From NCBI GenBank assembly GCA_020725805.1, contig DYEF01000049.1:1-9119 (forward strand): a DNA stretch of 9,119 bases, written 5' to 3'. Below the pieces are notes generated by a model. The model searched no databases. It was not told the origin of the DNA and saw only the letters and a list, made by a program, of their open reading frames with translations. The position numbers and the translations under genes were made by a program. This document shows positions 1 to 7,216 of the stretch, piece by piece. The stretch comes from Bdellovibrio sp. GTDB lineage: Bacteria; Myxococcota; SpSt-1050. Every line of letters begins with the position of its first letter. The first letter of the stretch is position 1.

Positions 1-603
1 CAGATTGCGTGGTATGGAGATTATGAGCCATTTGGAAAGGTGAATATATTGGTTGAGAGAACAACAAATAACTTCCGCTTCCCGGGACAATACTTTATAG
101 AAGAGACAGGACTATACTACAACTGGTGGAGGTGGTACGGGAGTGAGGTAGGAAGGTATATGGAAAAGGATCCAGATATGTCGAATGAAAAGAGAGAAAG
201 AAGTATTAATATTTCTCAGTATAAGAATATCGAGATATATGTATATGCTATAAATAATCCATTCTTGTTTGTAGATAAGGATGGCAGAGATTGCTTAAAA
301 GTTGATGGCTGTCTGAGATGCTTAGGTCTGTTTGGAAACCCAGTTGTGCAGAACGCTATGGATAAGTTAGTCGGATGGGGTTGTGACCAAGAAGGGGAAG
401 GGTGTCCAGATGGGAAAAGGACTTGCTGTGGATATGCGGATGTTGGTTCGGGTTTTATATACATAACAAATATTGTCTCTCCAACCTGTTCAAGACATTG
501 CTTTGTGATTCTTCACGAGATAGCACACGCTGTCATCGGTATTGTTAATGATGATTCAGCAAGTTACTGGGCTGAAAAAAATCTTCCTGATTGTTGTAAA
601 TGA
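1..603 (+). CDS. RHS-repeat protein, C-terminal end, with Cys-rich HExxH toxin-like domain (5' partial)
   Basis: The reading frame is open from base 1, so the gene begins upstream; 200 codons and the TGA are visible. Visible residues 1-60 are the RHS-repeat-associated core, with the hallmark strings FRFPGQY, EETGLYYN and GRYMEKDPD. YVYAINNP..FVDKDG (about 80-95) ends the conserved shell. From residue 97 on, the sequence is variable: 11 cysteines in about 100 residues and a zinc-metallopeptidase motif HEIAH at 172-176 (bases 514-528), with Glu192 as a possible third ligand. RHS proteins of polymorphic-toxin systems form a shell around a C-terminal toxin that is released into competitor cells, and HExxH peptidases are one known toxin class. 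The toxin role is inferred from architecture. The cysteines suggest disulfides or a bound metal and action outside a reducing cytoplasm. The next gene, 10 bases downstream, is a candidate immunity gene. RHS identity is secure; peptidase activity is not shown. Confidence 0.88.
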   Translation, partial: QIAWYGDYEPFGKVNILVERTTNNFRFPGQYFIEETGLYYNWWRWYGSEVGRYMEKDPDMSNEKRERSINISQYKNIEIYVYAINNPFLFVDKDGRDCLKVDGCLRCLGLFGNPVVQNAMDKLVGWGCDQEGEGCPDGKRTCCGYADVGSGFIYITNIVSPTCSRHCFVILHEIAHAVIGIVNDDSASYWAEKNLPDCCK

Positions 604-613
604 AGATTTAGAA

Positions 614-1639
614 ATGCATAAATATTATTTATTAATCATTTTTTTAATTGAATCTATTTGTAATGGAGAGACTATAAAGATAATTGAAATTCAAAAAAAT
701 CTTCCTATAATTAATGTAAAAATCTATCATATTCTTATTGAGGAAAATAAATATGAAATAGATATATTTTCAAATGCTGAGGTAAATAAAAATAATTATT
801 TATCAATGCGATGTAAAATAGATAATCGAATGAAACAGATACTAACAGAAATAATGAGCAGGGAATATGATTTTTTGCTTATGAATGAAATAATCGATGG
901 ATCTGTAAATGACTATAGTGAGTATTTTATTCTGTTTAATAATGTAAGGATATATTTGGGAAAAGGACAATATAATATTAAGAATAAAGACCCATCTGTT
1001 AATGAACTGATAAAGATACTCAATGAAAATACAGAATGTTCCGATATTGATGAGAATGAATACTTTACTATGCATAATATTCTTGGCGAACTGAATAGCT
1101 TAGCAGAAATTAAGGAATTTTTTGACAAGAGAGATCTAATAAACATTTTGACAGGTGAGATATTATCAGAATATATTCCAGAAACAGAGAATATGTTCGA
1201 ATACGAATATTTATTGATATCTATCAATGAGGGATTAACTATATTTCCGGGTAACATAGCAATATTTATGAATATAAGCAAGAATGAGTTTCTAATAAAG
1301 AAAATCGATAGTAGTGAGGGATTAATGTGCCAATTAAGTAAGGATAAATTGGCCTTTCTGGAAAATGAGATCCATTACTTTGAATCATCATTTCAAAGCA
1401 GTAATATGAGTAAAGAAATAAAAAAATATAAGCCGACAACCTGCCCGTATAAAAAGATCGTTTTAATTGATGGAAGAAATCAGCAAATATTAGGATTTTT
1501 TGGTAGCTTAGGTCGGGATAAGCATACTGGATCTTTGAACCTAAAAGAGATGGAGAAGATTATTAGAACGGGTTGTGACTGTAAGAGAACAAACCTACCT
1601 GTATTGTTTGATAATCATATTAAATGGCTTATAGAATGA
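614..1639 (+). CDS. Hypothetical exported protein, candidate immunity protein of the RHS toxin
   Basis: A 341-residue protein I do not recognise. The frame is open further upstream to an ATG at 542, but that start would overlap the RHS gene by 62 bases and add residues with no export signal. The ATG at 614 lies 10 bases after the RHS stop, has a weak GAAG at 602-605, and begins with a signal-peptide-like sequence (basic MHK, hydrophobic core YYLLIIFLI, residues 1-18). Cys16 is not in a good lipobox because Ile precedes it, so a soluble periplasmic or inner-membrane-anchored product is more likely than a lipoprotein. The body is rich in Ile, Asn, Lys and Glu, with no recognised domain; a C-terminal GCDC pair is at residues 320-323. 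Base composition is strikingly AT-rich compared with the genes after 1797, as is common for toxin-immunity cargo. Position just after the toxin tip suggests immunity; a co-delivered or unrelated protein remains possible. Confidence 0.7.
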   Translation: MHKYYLLIIFLIESICNGETIKIIEIQKNLPIINVKIYHILIEENKYEIDIFSNAEVNKNNYLSMRCKIDNRMKQILTEIMSREYDFLLMNEIIDGSVNDYSEYFILFNNVRIYLGKGQYNIKNKDPSVNELIKILNENTECSDIDENEYFTMHNILGELNSLAEIKEFFDKRDLINILTGEILSEYIPETENMFEYEYLLISINEGLTIFPGNIAIFMNISKNEFLIKKIDSSEGLMCQLSKDKLAFLENEIHYFESSFQSSNMSKEIKKYKPTTCPYKKIVLIDGRNQQILGFFGSLGRDKHTGSLNLKEMEKIIRTGCDCKRTNLPVLFDNHIKWLIE

Positions 1640-1796
1640 AGAGAATTTATTATCTCATTTGTTTCGAGATGAAGTCTGTAATTACCGGTCTGAAATAGAC
1701 GAGAGACTTGTAGTGCTTAAGGGTGCTGATATGTGTGTAACTCTTTAGGTCTGTAGTTGAGTTGAAGATTTCGGTTTATAATTTATGAGGGTGAAA
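1640..1796. other. Intergenic gap between convergent genes
   Basis: This separates the plus-strand RHS cluster from the minus-strand acyl operon. No strong GC-rich hairpin with a T-run was found for either direction; GAGA..TCTC at 1641-1656 is only a 4-bp stem. A 20-codon reading frame starts at 1636 in ATGA overlap with the preceding stop and ends at 1698. Another frame stays open over about 1639-1749. Neither can be supported as a gene. Confidence 0.6.
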
Positions 1797-2915
1797 TTAT
1801 TTTATCCCGTAGAACGGAAAGATGTTCTCTTTGTAATAATAGAGAATTCTCTCTGCCTCTTTTGTTGCTATCTCCTTTTCGGGGCCGGATACAAAGAGAT
1901 TCATATCCTTAAGACCTGATACGGATAATTCCTGACTCCCCATAAATGTCCCGCCAAGTGTTGCCGAATAGTAGTCGTCTGTCTCCACGTCATTTAGGAC
2001 TGCCCATGCAAGTGTATATCCCTTTGAAATATTGTCGGGATTATAACCTCCGCCCCCGAAAGCAATCAGTCTCTTCGATTTGTCCCTGATTATCCTGACC
2101 GCCTCGGTATAGGAGTTGTTGGTAAGCCTCAGGTGTGTGAGCGGGTCCGTGCTCATCATATCCACGCCTATCTGTGCTACCGTAACATCGGGATTGAATT
2201 CTTCGATTATTGGTACAAAGATGTTCTTAAACAGGAAGAGGAATATTTCATCATCGGCATAGCAGTTGAGGGGAATATTCAGATTATAATATTTACCGTC
2301 TCCGCTTCCAGTTTCATCCTCGAATCCGCCGAAAGGAAAGAGGGTTTTGCCTGATTCGTGAAACGACATCTTGAGGATATTGGGATTGTCGTAAAATCCG
2401 CTTTGAATACCATCACCGTGGTGAGCATCGATATCGATATAAAAAACACGTTTTCCGGCTCTCAGGAGAAGCTCAATGAGTATGCCGGCATCGTTTATGT
2501 AGCAGAAGCCGGCCGCCCTGTTTCTCATTGCGTGGTGAAGTCCACCTACAGGTACAAATATCCTGTCTGTATTCTCAAAATTCAGGAATGCATCCTTTGC
2601 CATTGAGGTATGCAGAAGGGCCACATCGAATATCCCTCTGAAGACAGGGTTGTCCGGAAGTCCGATACCATATTGAAGGAATTCGGCCTCGATCTCCCCG
2701 CTGTTTGCCCTTTTCAGAATCTCTGTATATTCTTCGGTGTGGAAGAGTCTTATATCTTCCTCACTTCCGGTTCCTGTCCCGAGTATATCATCATCCTTTA
2801 TCAGACTGAGTCTTGCCGCAGAATTGAGAAAGAGTCTCCCCCTGTCGAGTCTAAACGGATGATTTGCGCCATAGGTATATTTTTCGAATTTCTCCGAGTA
2901 GATTATCTTTGCCAT
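1797..2915 (-). CDS. Class I histone deacetylase-like (AcuC-type) protein deacetylase
   Basis: A 372-residue zinc hydrolase of the arginase/deacetylase fold, about the usual length for AcuC-type proteins. The key residues of the family are visible: charge-relay His127-His128 in GGLHHAM, zinc ligands Asp163 and His165 in DIDAHHGDG, the third ligand Asp252 in GVDMMSTDPL, and the transition-state Tyr291 in GGGGYN. All are intact, so it should be active. AcuC in Bacillus removes acetyl groups from lysines of acetyl-CoA synthetase, opposing the GNAT enzyme AcuA; other members act on acetoin-related or polyamine substrates. Here it is the last gene of an operon, 4 bases after a gene carrying a GNAT acetyltransferase domain, which favours protein-lysine deacylation. 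The ribosome site is GAGG, unusually close to the ATG (2 bases) and overlapping the upstream stop, suggesting translational coupling. No signal peptide, so cytoplasmic. The physiological substrate is not evident. Confidence 0.92.
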   Translation of the reverse strand: MAKIIYSEKFEKYTYGANHPFRLDRGRLFLNSAARLSLIKDDDILGTGTGSEEDIRLFHTEEYTEILKRANSGEIEAEFLQYGIGLPDNPVFRGIFDVALLHTSMAKDAFLNFENTDRIFVPVGGLHHAMRNRAAGFCYINDAGILIELLLRAGKRVFYIDIDAHHGDGIQSGFYDNPNILKMSFHESGKTLFPFGGFEDETGSGDGKYYNLNIPLNCYADDEIFLFLFKNIFVPIIEEFNPDVTVAQIGVDMMSTDPLTHLRLTNNSYTEAVRIIRDKSKRLIAFGGGGYNPDNISKGYTLAWAVLNDVETDDYYSATLGGTFMGSQELSVSGLKDMNLFVSGPEKEIATKEAERILYYYKENIFPFYGIK

Positions 2916-2919
2916 AGCC

Positions 2920-4761
2920 TCAGAACTTAACTTTCAGCGAATATGTATCCTCGTCCAGCTTTGTCTCTACTTTCATATCGATTTTGTAGAACACACGGAG
3001 CATCTTCTTGTTGGTAGCCAGCACCTCTGCCTTAAAGCCGGATATCCCTCTCTCCATCGCTATCTGGCTGATAAATTTCAGCATATATGTGCCTATGCCC
3101 CTGTTCTGATAATCATCTCTGACTACAATTGCCACCTCTGCAAAATTGTCTGACGGGTCCCTGTTGTATCTCACAATTCCGATAATCTCTTCGTTTTCGG
3201 GTGGCCCTATGATTGCCACGATTGCCATCTCGTCCTGATAGTCGATATTTACAAGGTGCTGAAGTTTTTCGTGCGGCAGGGCCTTGAGATATGAGAAGAA
3301 TCTGAAATAGATGGTTTCATCCGATAATCTGTAGAAGAATTCCCTCTCGAGCGGTTCGTCGGTCGCCTTTATCGGCCTGAAAAATACAGTAATGTCTCCG
3401 AATTTCTCATATTTTTCGTACTGCTGCGGATAGTATTTTCCCATAGGTGTAAGGGGCAGCTGGTCCTTCGGTACAAAGCCGAGTTCCTTTGCCTCTTCCA
3501 GAAGTTTATCCCTGAAGTCGGGATGTGCAATGGCTATCAGTTGCATGGCTCTGTCTCTTATATTCTTCCCGTGTAGGTAGGCGACACCATATTCCGTAAT
3601 TACATAATGAACGTCTGCCCTCGATGTAACAACGCCTGCACCCGGCGGAAGTTTCGAGACTATTCTGGATATGGTTCCGCCTTTTGCTGTGGACGGCATT
3701 ACGATAATCGGTTTACCACCCCTGCTCCTTGCGGCCCCTCTTATGAAATCTACCTGTCCGCCGAATCCGGAGTAAAAGTAATAGCCTATTGAATCTGCAA
3801 CGACCTGACCGGTGAGGTCTATCTGAATCGCCCCGTTTATCGAGACCATCTTGTCATTCTGGGCGATTATGAACGGGTCGTTTGTATATTCGATCGGGTG
3901 AAATTCTATAATCGGATTATTGTCCACGAACTGATAGAGCTTTTTGCTTCCCATACAGAAGGAGGCAATGACTTTGTCCTTGTGGAGGGTCTTGAGTTTG
4001 TTGGTGATATTTCCGTTTTCGATAAGGTCTATAATCCCGTCCGAGAACATCTCCGTATGAACGCCGAGGTCATTCTTGTTTTTCAGTTCCTGCATAACTG
4101 CATCGGGGATTGTGCCGATTCCTACCTGCAGTGTTGCCCCGTCCTCGACGAGTTTTGCAACGTTTTTCCCTATTTTTTGTGCAATCTCGTTTGGCTTCGG
4201 ATGTTTGAGTTCGATGAGCGGCATATCTGTTTCTACGATGTAGTCAATCTGTGAGATGTGGATGAATGAATCGCCAAGGGTCCGTGGCATCTGTCTGTTC
4301 ATTTCTGCTATTACAATTTTTGCGCTCTCGGCGGCGGCCTTTACGATGTCTACATTTACACCGAAGCTGCAGAATCCGTATTTGTCGGGAGGGGCAACGG
4401 ATATAATGGCAACGTCAATCTTGATCCTGTTCTTCTTGAAGAGGTCGGGAATCTCGGAGAGAAATACAGGTATGTAATCACCTCTTCCCTGCTGAACGGC
4501 GTCTCTTATTGTAGGACCGATGAAGAGTGCCGAGTATCTTACATTCTTCTTGAAGGGTTCCTGTTCGTATGGTGTGAGTCCCAGTGTGAGGATGTGCAGA
4601 ATCTCCATATCCTCGGTGTATCTGATCTTCTCGTTTATTGCACCTATGACGGTTCGGGGCTCTGCCGCACCGGAGCCTAAAAAGATTCTCATACCCGGTT
4701 CAATCAGTTCCGCAATGGCCTCCGGTGTCCTGATCTTCTCTCTGTATTTTTCCAAAACCAT
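2920..4761 (-). CDS. Acetyl-CoA hydrolase/CoA-transferase fused to Pat-type GNAT acetyltransferase
   Basis: A 613-residue cytoplasmic two-domain protein. Residues 1-440 form an acetyl-CoA hydrolase/4-hydroxybutyrate CoA-transferase unit: SVAPPDKYGFCSFG (121-134), CoA-binding GIGTIP (214-219), the putative catalytic Glu237 in HTEMFSDG, GGQVDF..GAARS (334-346) and ITEYGVAYLHGK (388-399). The Glu forms a glutamyl-CoA thioester in this family. Residues about 458-613 are a GNAT domain opening with FRPIKATDEP and LSDETIYFRFF, resembling the GNAT half of the lysine acetyltransferase Pat, with the acetyl-CoA loop QNRGIG at 552-557. Pat normally carries an acyl-CoA-synthetase-like domain, so here a CoA-transferase takes that place. 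The architecture occurs in databases as a bifunctional hydrolase/GNAT protein. It starts 16 bases after the kinase-transacylase gene, with a good ribosome site, and ends 4 bases before the deacetylase. Likely roles are CoA transfer between short-chain acids and lysine acetylation; acyl specificity cannot be read from the sequence. Confidence 0.92.
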   Translation of the reverse strand: MVLEKYREKIRTPEAIAELIEPGMRIFLGSGAAEPRTVIGAINEKIRYTEDMEILHILTLGLTPYEQEPFKKNVRYSALFIGPTIRDAVQQGRGDYIPVFLSEIPDLFKKNRIKIDVAIISVAPPDKYGFCSFGVNVDIVKAAAESAKIVIAEMNRQMPRTLGDSFIHISQIDYIVETDMPLIELKHPKPNEIAQKIGKNVAKLVEDGATLQVGIGTIPDAVMQELKNKNDLGVHTEMFSDGIIDLIENGNITNKLKTLHKDKVIASFCMGSKKLYQFVDNNPIIEFHPIEYTNDPFIIAQNDKMVSINGAIQIDLTGQVVADSIGYYFYSGFGGQVDFIRGAARSRGGKPIIVMPSTAKGGTISRIVSKLPPGAGVVTSRADVHYVITEYGVAYLHGKNIRDRAMQLIAIAHPDFRDKLLEEAKELGFVPKDQLPLTPMGKYYPQQYEKYEKFGDITVFFRPIKATDEPLEREFFYRLSDETIYFRFFSYLKALPHEKLQHLVNIDYQDEMAIVAIIGPPENEEIIGIVRYNRDPSDNFAEVAIVVRDDYQNRGIGTYMLKFISQIAMERGISGFKAEVLATNKKMLRVFYKIDMKVETKLDEDTYSLKVKF

Positions 4762-4769
4762 ATTTTATG

Positions 4770-4775
4770 CTCCCT
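4770..4775 (-). promoter_or_regulatory. Ribosome binding site of the CoA-transferase/GNAT gene
   Basis: The minus strand reads AGGGAG 8 bases before the ATG at 4761. It lies inside the 16-base gap after the upstream stop, supporting this start and independent initiation within the operon. Confidence 0.75.
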
Positions 4776-4777
4776 TG

Positions 4778-7135
4778 TTATGTCTTCTTGATGTTCATAA
4801 GAGTGTATAGTAGGATTCCGAGCGATATCGATGCAAGTTTGCTCTGTGATGTATCTCCTCTGGATGTCAGAATCAGCGGTACTTTTCCCCCGACGACTAC
4901 TCCGGCTATCTTTGCGTGGCTGGAAACTGTCAGGGTTTTGTAGATGATATTCCCCGCCTCGATGTCAGGCATAATCAGAATGTCTGCGTCGCCTCTGATT
5001 CTGCCCTGATATTTCTTCTCCTCTGCGATGCGCGGATTTATTGCCACATCGACCGATAGCGGGCCTTCGATTATAAATTCGCTGCTACCCGACAGTTCAT
5101 CTGCTATCTCTTTTGCCTCGACGGAGGACAGGACAGAGGGATTGACCTTTTCGACCGCAGAGATTATTGCAATCTTCGGGCATTTGATGTTGAGAGCCTT
5201 TGCAACCGATACCGAATTCTGGATAATCTTCTTCTTGGCGTTCTTGTTCGGGGCGGGATTTATTGCGGCATCTGATATGAGCAGGAGTTTCGGATATGCC
5301 GGTACTTCGAATACACCTACATGCGAGAGGAAGACCTTTTCGTCAGGGGAGAGCATGGATTTGGTAGTCTCAATGAAGGAGCGCATAATCTGCTCTGTCA
5401 TTATTGCTCCCTTCATGAGCATATTTACCACGCCGTTTTTGTAGAGGGACATAGACTTTTCTACGGGATTCTCGGCGTCCACGATAGTGAAGTTGTCGTT
5501 GTCGATGAGTATATCATAATCCCATGCTATCTGCGATATCTCGGCAAACGGGCCAATAAGCAGAAACTTTGCAATTCTGAATCTCCCCTCTGAGTTTGCA
5601 AGATTTGCGGCCTCTATAGCCTCTTCGTTGTTTCCTCCTACTATACCTATGCGGGGACATCCGTATTTTGCAGCCTGCTCCTTTGCCATAAATATAATGT
5701 CATTGATGCATCTCGCCGGCATCTGCGGCTTGACTCTCAGTACCGGTGCATCGAAGAGTTTTGCATCCAGCGTCTTCCTGATATTTGCGATATTGCGGCT
5801 GAAGATAAGTTTCTCCTTTGAATAATCCTGCAGTCTTTCGGGTCTTACACGGGAGAGTATGTTTTCAGTTGCCAGCAGTTCGAGGTCAAATGTCTCGCAG
5901 AAAGGTATAACGGGGACATTCAGGTGTATCATTTCGTAAATAAGCCTCATAATCTCATCCGAACGGGATAGACCGCCAGAGACTGCAATTATAAACGGGA
6001 GTCCCTTCTCTGCCGCGACTGTCATTACTGATTTGGCTATGGCTCTGGTAAAGAAGCTGATTATCAGGTTTATCTTCTGTCTCTGGATATCGCTCGAACC
6101 CATATCCCTGAAGTCCAGAAGGGTTTTGAAATCATTTGTGCCGGCAAGACTCAGAAGACCGCCTTCGTTATATATCAGTCTTTTTAGTTCCTCGACTGAG
6201 ATTCTGCCGTTTTTGATCTCTTCCAGAACAACTTCTATCGGAATATTTCCGGCCCTGTTGGAACCCGGCATATCCGAAAAGGCATTCATCACAGCAGTGA
6301 TTTTTCCGCTCTGGTGTCTTGCCGTGGAGATTCCTCCTCCTGCGTGAGTTGTGATGAAGATACTCTCCTCGTATCTTCTCCCTGTAAGACCACACAGTAT
6401 CTTTGCAATACTGCGGTGATTCAGATAATGTGCCCCTGAACCCTTTCTGAAATAACCGAATACACCGAGCATCCTCTCTGCATCAAGCATCTCATCCGTG
6501 GATACCGGGTCAGTGGTGGTAAGTAGTATATCACTCTTTCTCGACCTGAGTCTTTCGCCTATGATTATACCGAGATTTGACGGATGTTCCAGCGGGGAAT
6601 TCAGGGTATCTTTTATCATCTCCTCGTCTACAAGGAATGTCCCGCCCTCTGCCGGATGCAGATATCCTCCCTTGACCGCTATTCCCGATATCATCTCAAG
6701 CGAAATTCTGTTGTTGCCAAGAAGTGTTCTTATCTGATTTACCCTGAAATCGGCATCTGTGTTCTGCTGAACCGGGAGTGGGATATCCTCCTTTATCAGA
6801 GTACTGGTTCCTCTGTATACCGCAACTTTGGTAGATGTGTTCTGTGGAATAACAGAGAGGGTCAGTTCGTCTTTGCCTGTGCGGCTCAGAAGTTCCATCT
6901 CTTCAGCGGCAAAGAGCTGGAATACCTTTTCAGAGTTTTCGGGAGCGGCTAATCCCTTTATTTCCTGTATCAGGATTGATTCGATTCTTCTTCTGATATT
7001 TCTGTACTCGTCACAATCTTTCATATTAATCAGATGTTCGATTACCCTGCCCAGAGTCTCGGGCTCACAGGGTATAACCCTGCTTTCGATCTTCGAGAGC
7101 AGATTCTCTATATCCTGCGGGAATATTTTTTCCAT
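4778..7135 (-). CDS. Butyrate kinase-phosphate butyryltransferase fusion
   Basis: One uninterrupted 785-residue protein. Residues 1-90 are a charged, probably helical N-terminal region I do not recognise. Residues about 91-440 are a butyrate-kinase-like ASKHA domain: phosphate loop PQNTSTKVAVY (97-107), TDPVSTDEM (208-216), LNHRSIA (238-244), THAGGGIS (263-270), SNRAGNIP (292-299) and adenosine loop SGGLS (386-390). Residues about 470-785 are a phosphotransbutyrylase domain: LMKGAIMT (573-580), LSHVGVFEVP (603-612), SDAAINPAP (621-629), VEKVNP (661-666), GDADILIMPDIEAGN (715-729) and VVGGKVPLILTSR (747-759). In clostridia these are separate adjacent enzymes that convert butyryl-CoA to butyryl-phosphate and then to butyrate plus ATP. 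Fusion could channel the acyl-phosphate. Some kinase active-site positions deviate (Ile96, Lys155), so the kinase half may be altered. It is the first gene of the operon, with GGAGG 5 bases before the ATG and a strong promoter upstream. Acyl preference (acetyl, propionyl, butyryl or branched) is not determinable. Confidence 0.92.
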   Translation of the reverse strand: MEKIFPQDIENLLSKIESRVIPCEPETLGRVIEHLINMKDCDEYRNIRRRIESILIQEIKGLAAPENSEKVFQLFAAEEMELLSRTGKDELTLSVIPQNTSTKVAVYRGTSTLIKEDIPLPVQQNTDADFRVNQIRTLLGNNRISLEMISGIAVKGGYLHPAEGGTFLVDEEMIKDTLNSPLEHPSNLGIIIGERLRSRKSDILLTTTDPVSTDEMLDAERMLGVFGYFRKGSGAHYLNHRSIAKILCGLTGRRYEESIFITTHAGGGISTARHQSGKITAVMNAFSDMPGSNRAGNIPIEVVLEEIKNGRISVEELKRLIYNEGGLLSLAGTNDFKTLLDFRDMGSSDIQRQKINLIISFFTRAIAKSVMTVAAEKGLPFIIAVSGGLSRSDEIMRLIYEMIHLNVPVIPFCETFDLELLATENILSRVRPERLQDYSKEKLIFSRNIANIRKTLDAKLFDAPVLRVKPQMPARCINDIIFMAKEQAAKYGCPRIGIVGGNNEEAIEAANLANSEGRFRIAKFLLIGPFAEISQIAWDYDILIDNDNFTIVDAENPVEKSMSLYKNGVVNMLMKGAIMTEQIMRSFIETTKSMLSPDEKVFLSHVGVFEVPAYPKLLLISDAAINPAPNKNAKKKIIQNSVSVAKALNIKCPKIAIISAVEKVNPSVLSSVEAKEIADELSGSSEFIIEGPLSVDVAINPRIAEEKKYQGRIRGDADILIMPDIEAGNIIYKTLTVSSHAKIAGVVVGGKVPLILTSRGDTSQSKLASISLGILLYTLMNIKKT

Positions 7136-7140
7136 AAAAA

Positions 7141-7145
7141 CCTCC
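7141..7145 (-). promoter_or_regulatory. Ribosome binding site of the kinase-transacylase gene
   Basis: The minus strand reads GGAGG, 5 bases (all T) before the ATG at 7135. It is a near-perfect Shine-Dalgarno and fixes the start of the fusion protein, including its N-terminal extension. Confidence 0.85.
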
Positions 7146-7216
7146 GAAAAATATCCCCCACCCTGTATTTGTTATTTGCTGAATAATTTGACACCAGCCT
7201 GAAAATCATTGGCTTT

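Noticed and set aside
542-613. Longer start for the exported protein at ATG 542
   Set aside because: It would overlap the RHS gene by 62 bases and place a non-hydrophobic stretch before the signal peptide; ATG 614 fits better.
659-661. Cys16 of the exported protein as a lipoprotein anchor
   Set aside because: The preceding residues ESI do not form a lipobox; a small residue is expected just before the Cys.
7188-7193. Plus-strand TTGACA as a -35 box
   Set aside because: No -10-like sequence lies 16-18 bases downstream and no plus-strand gene follows.
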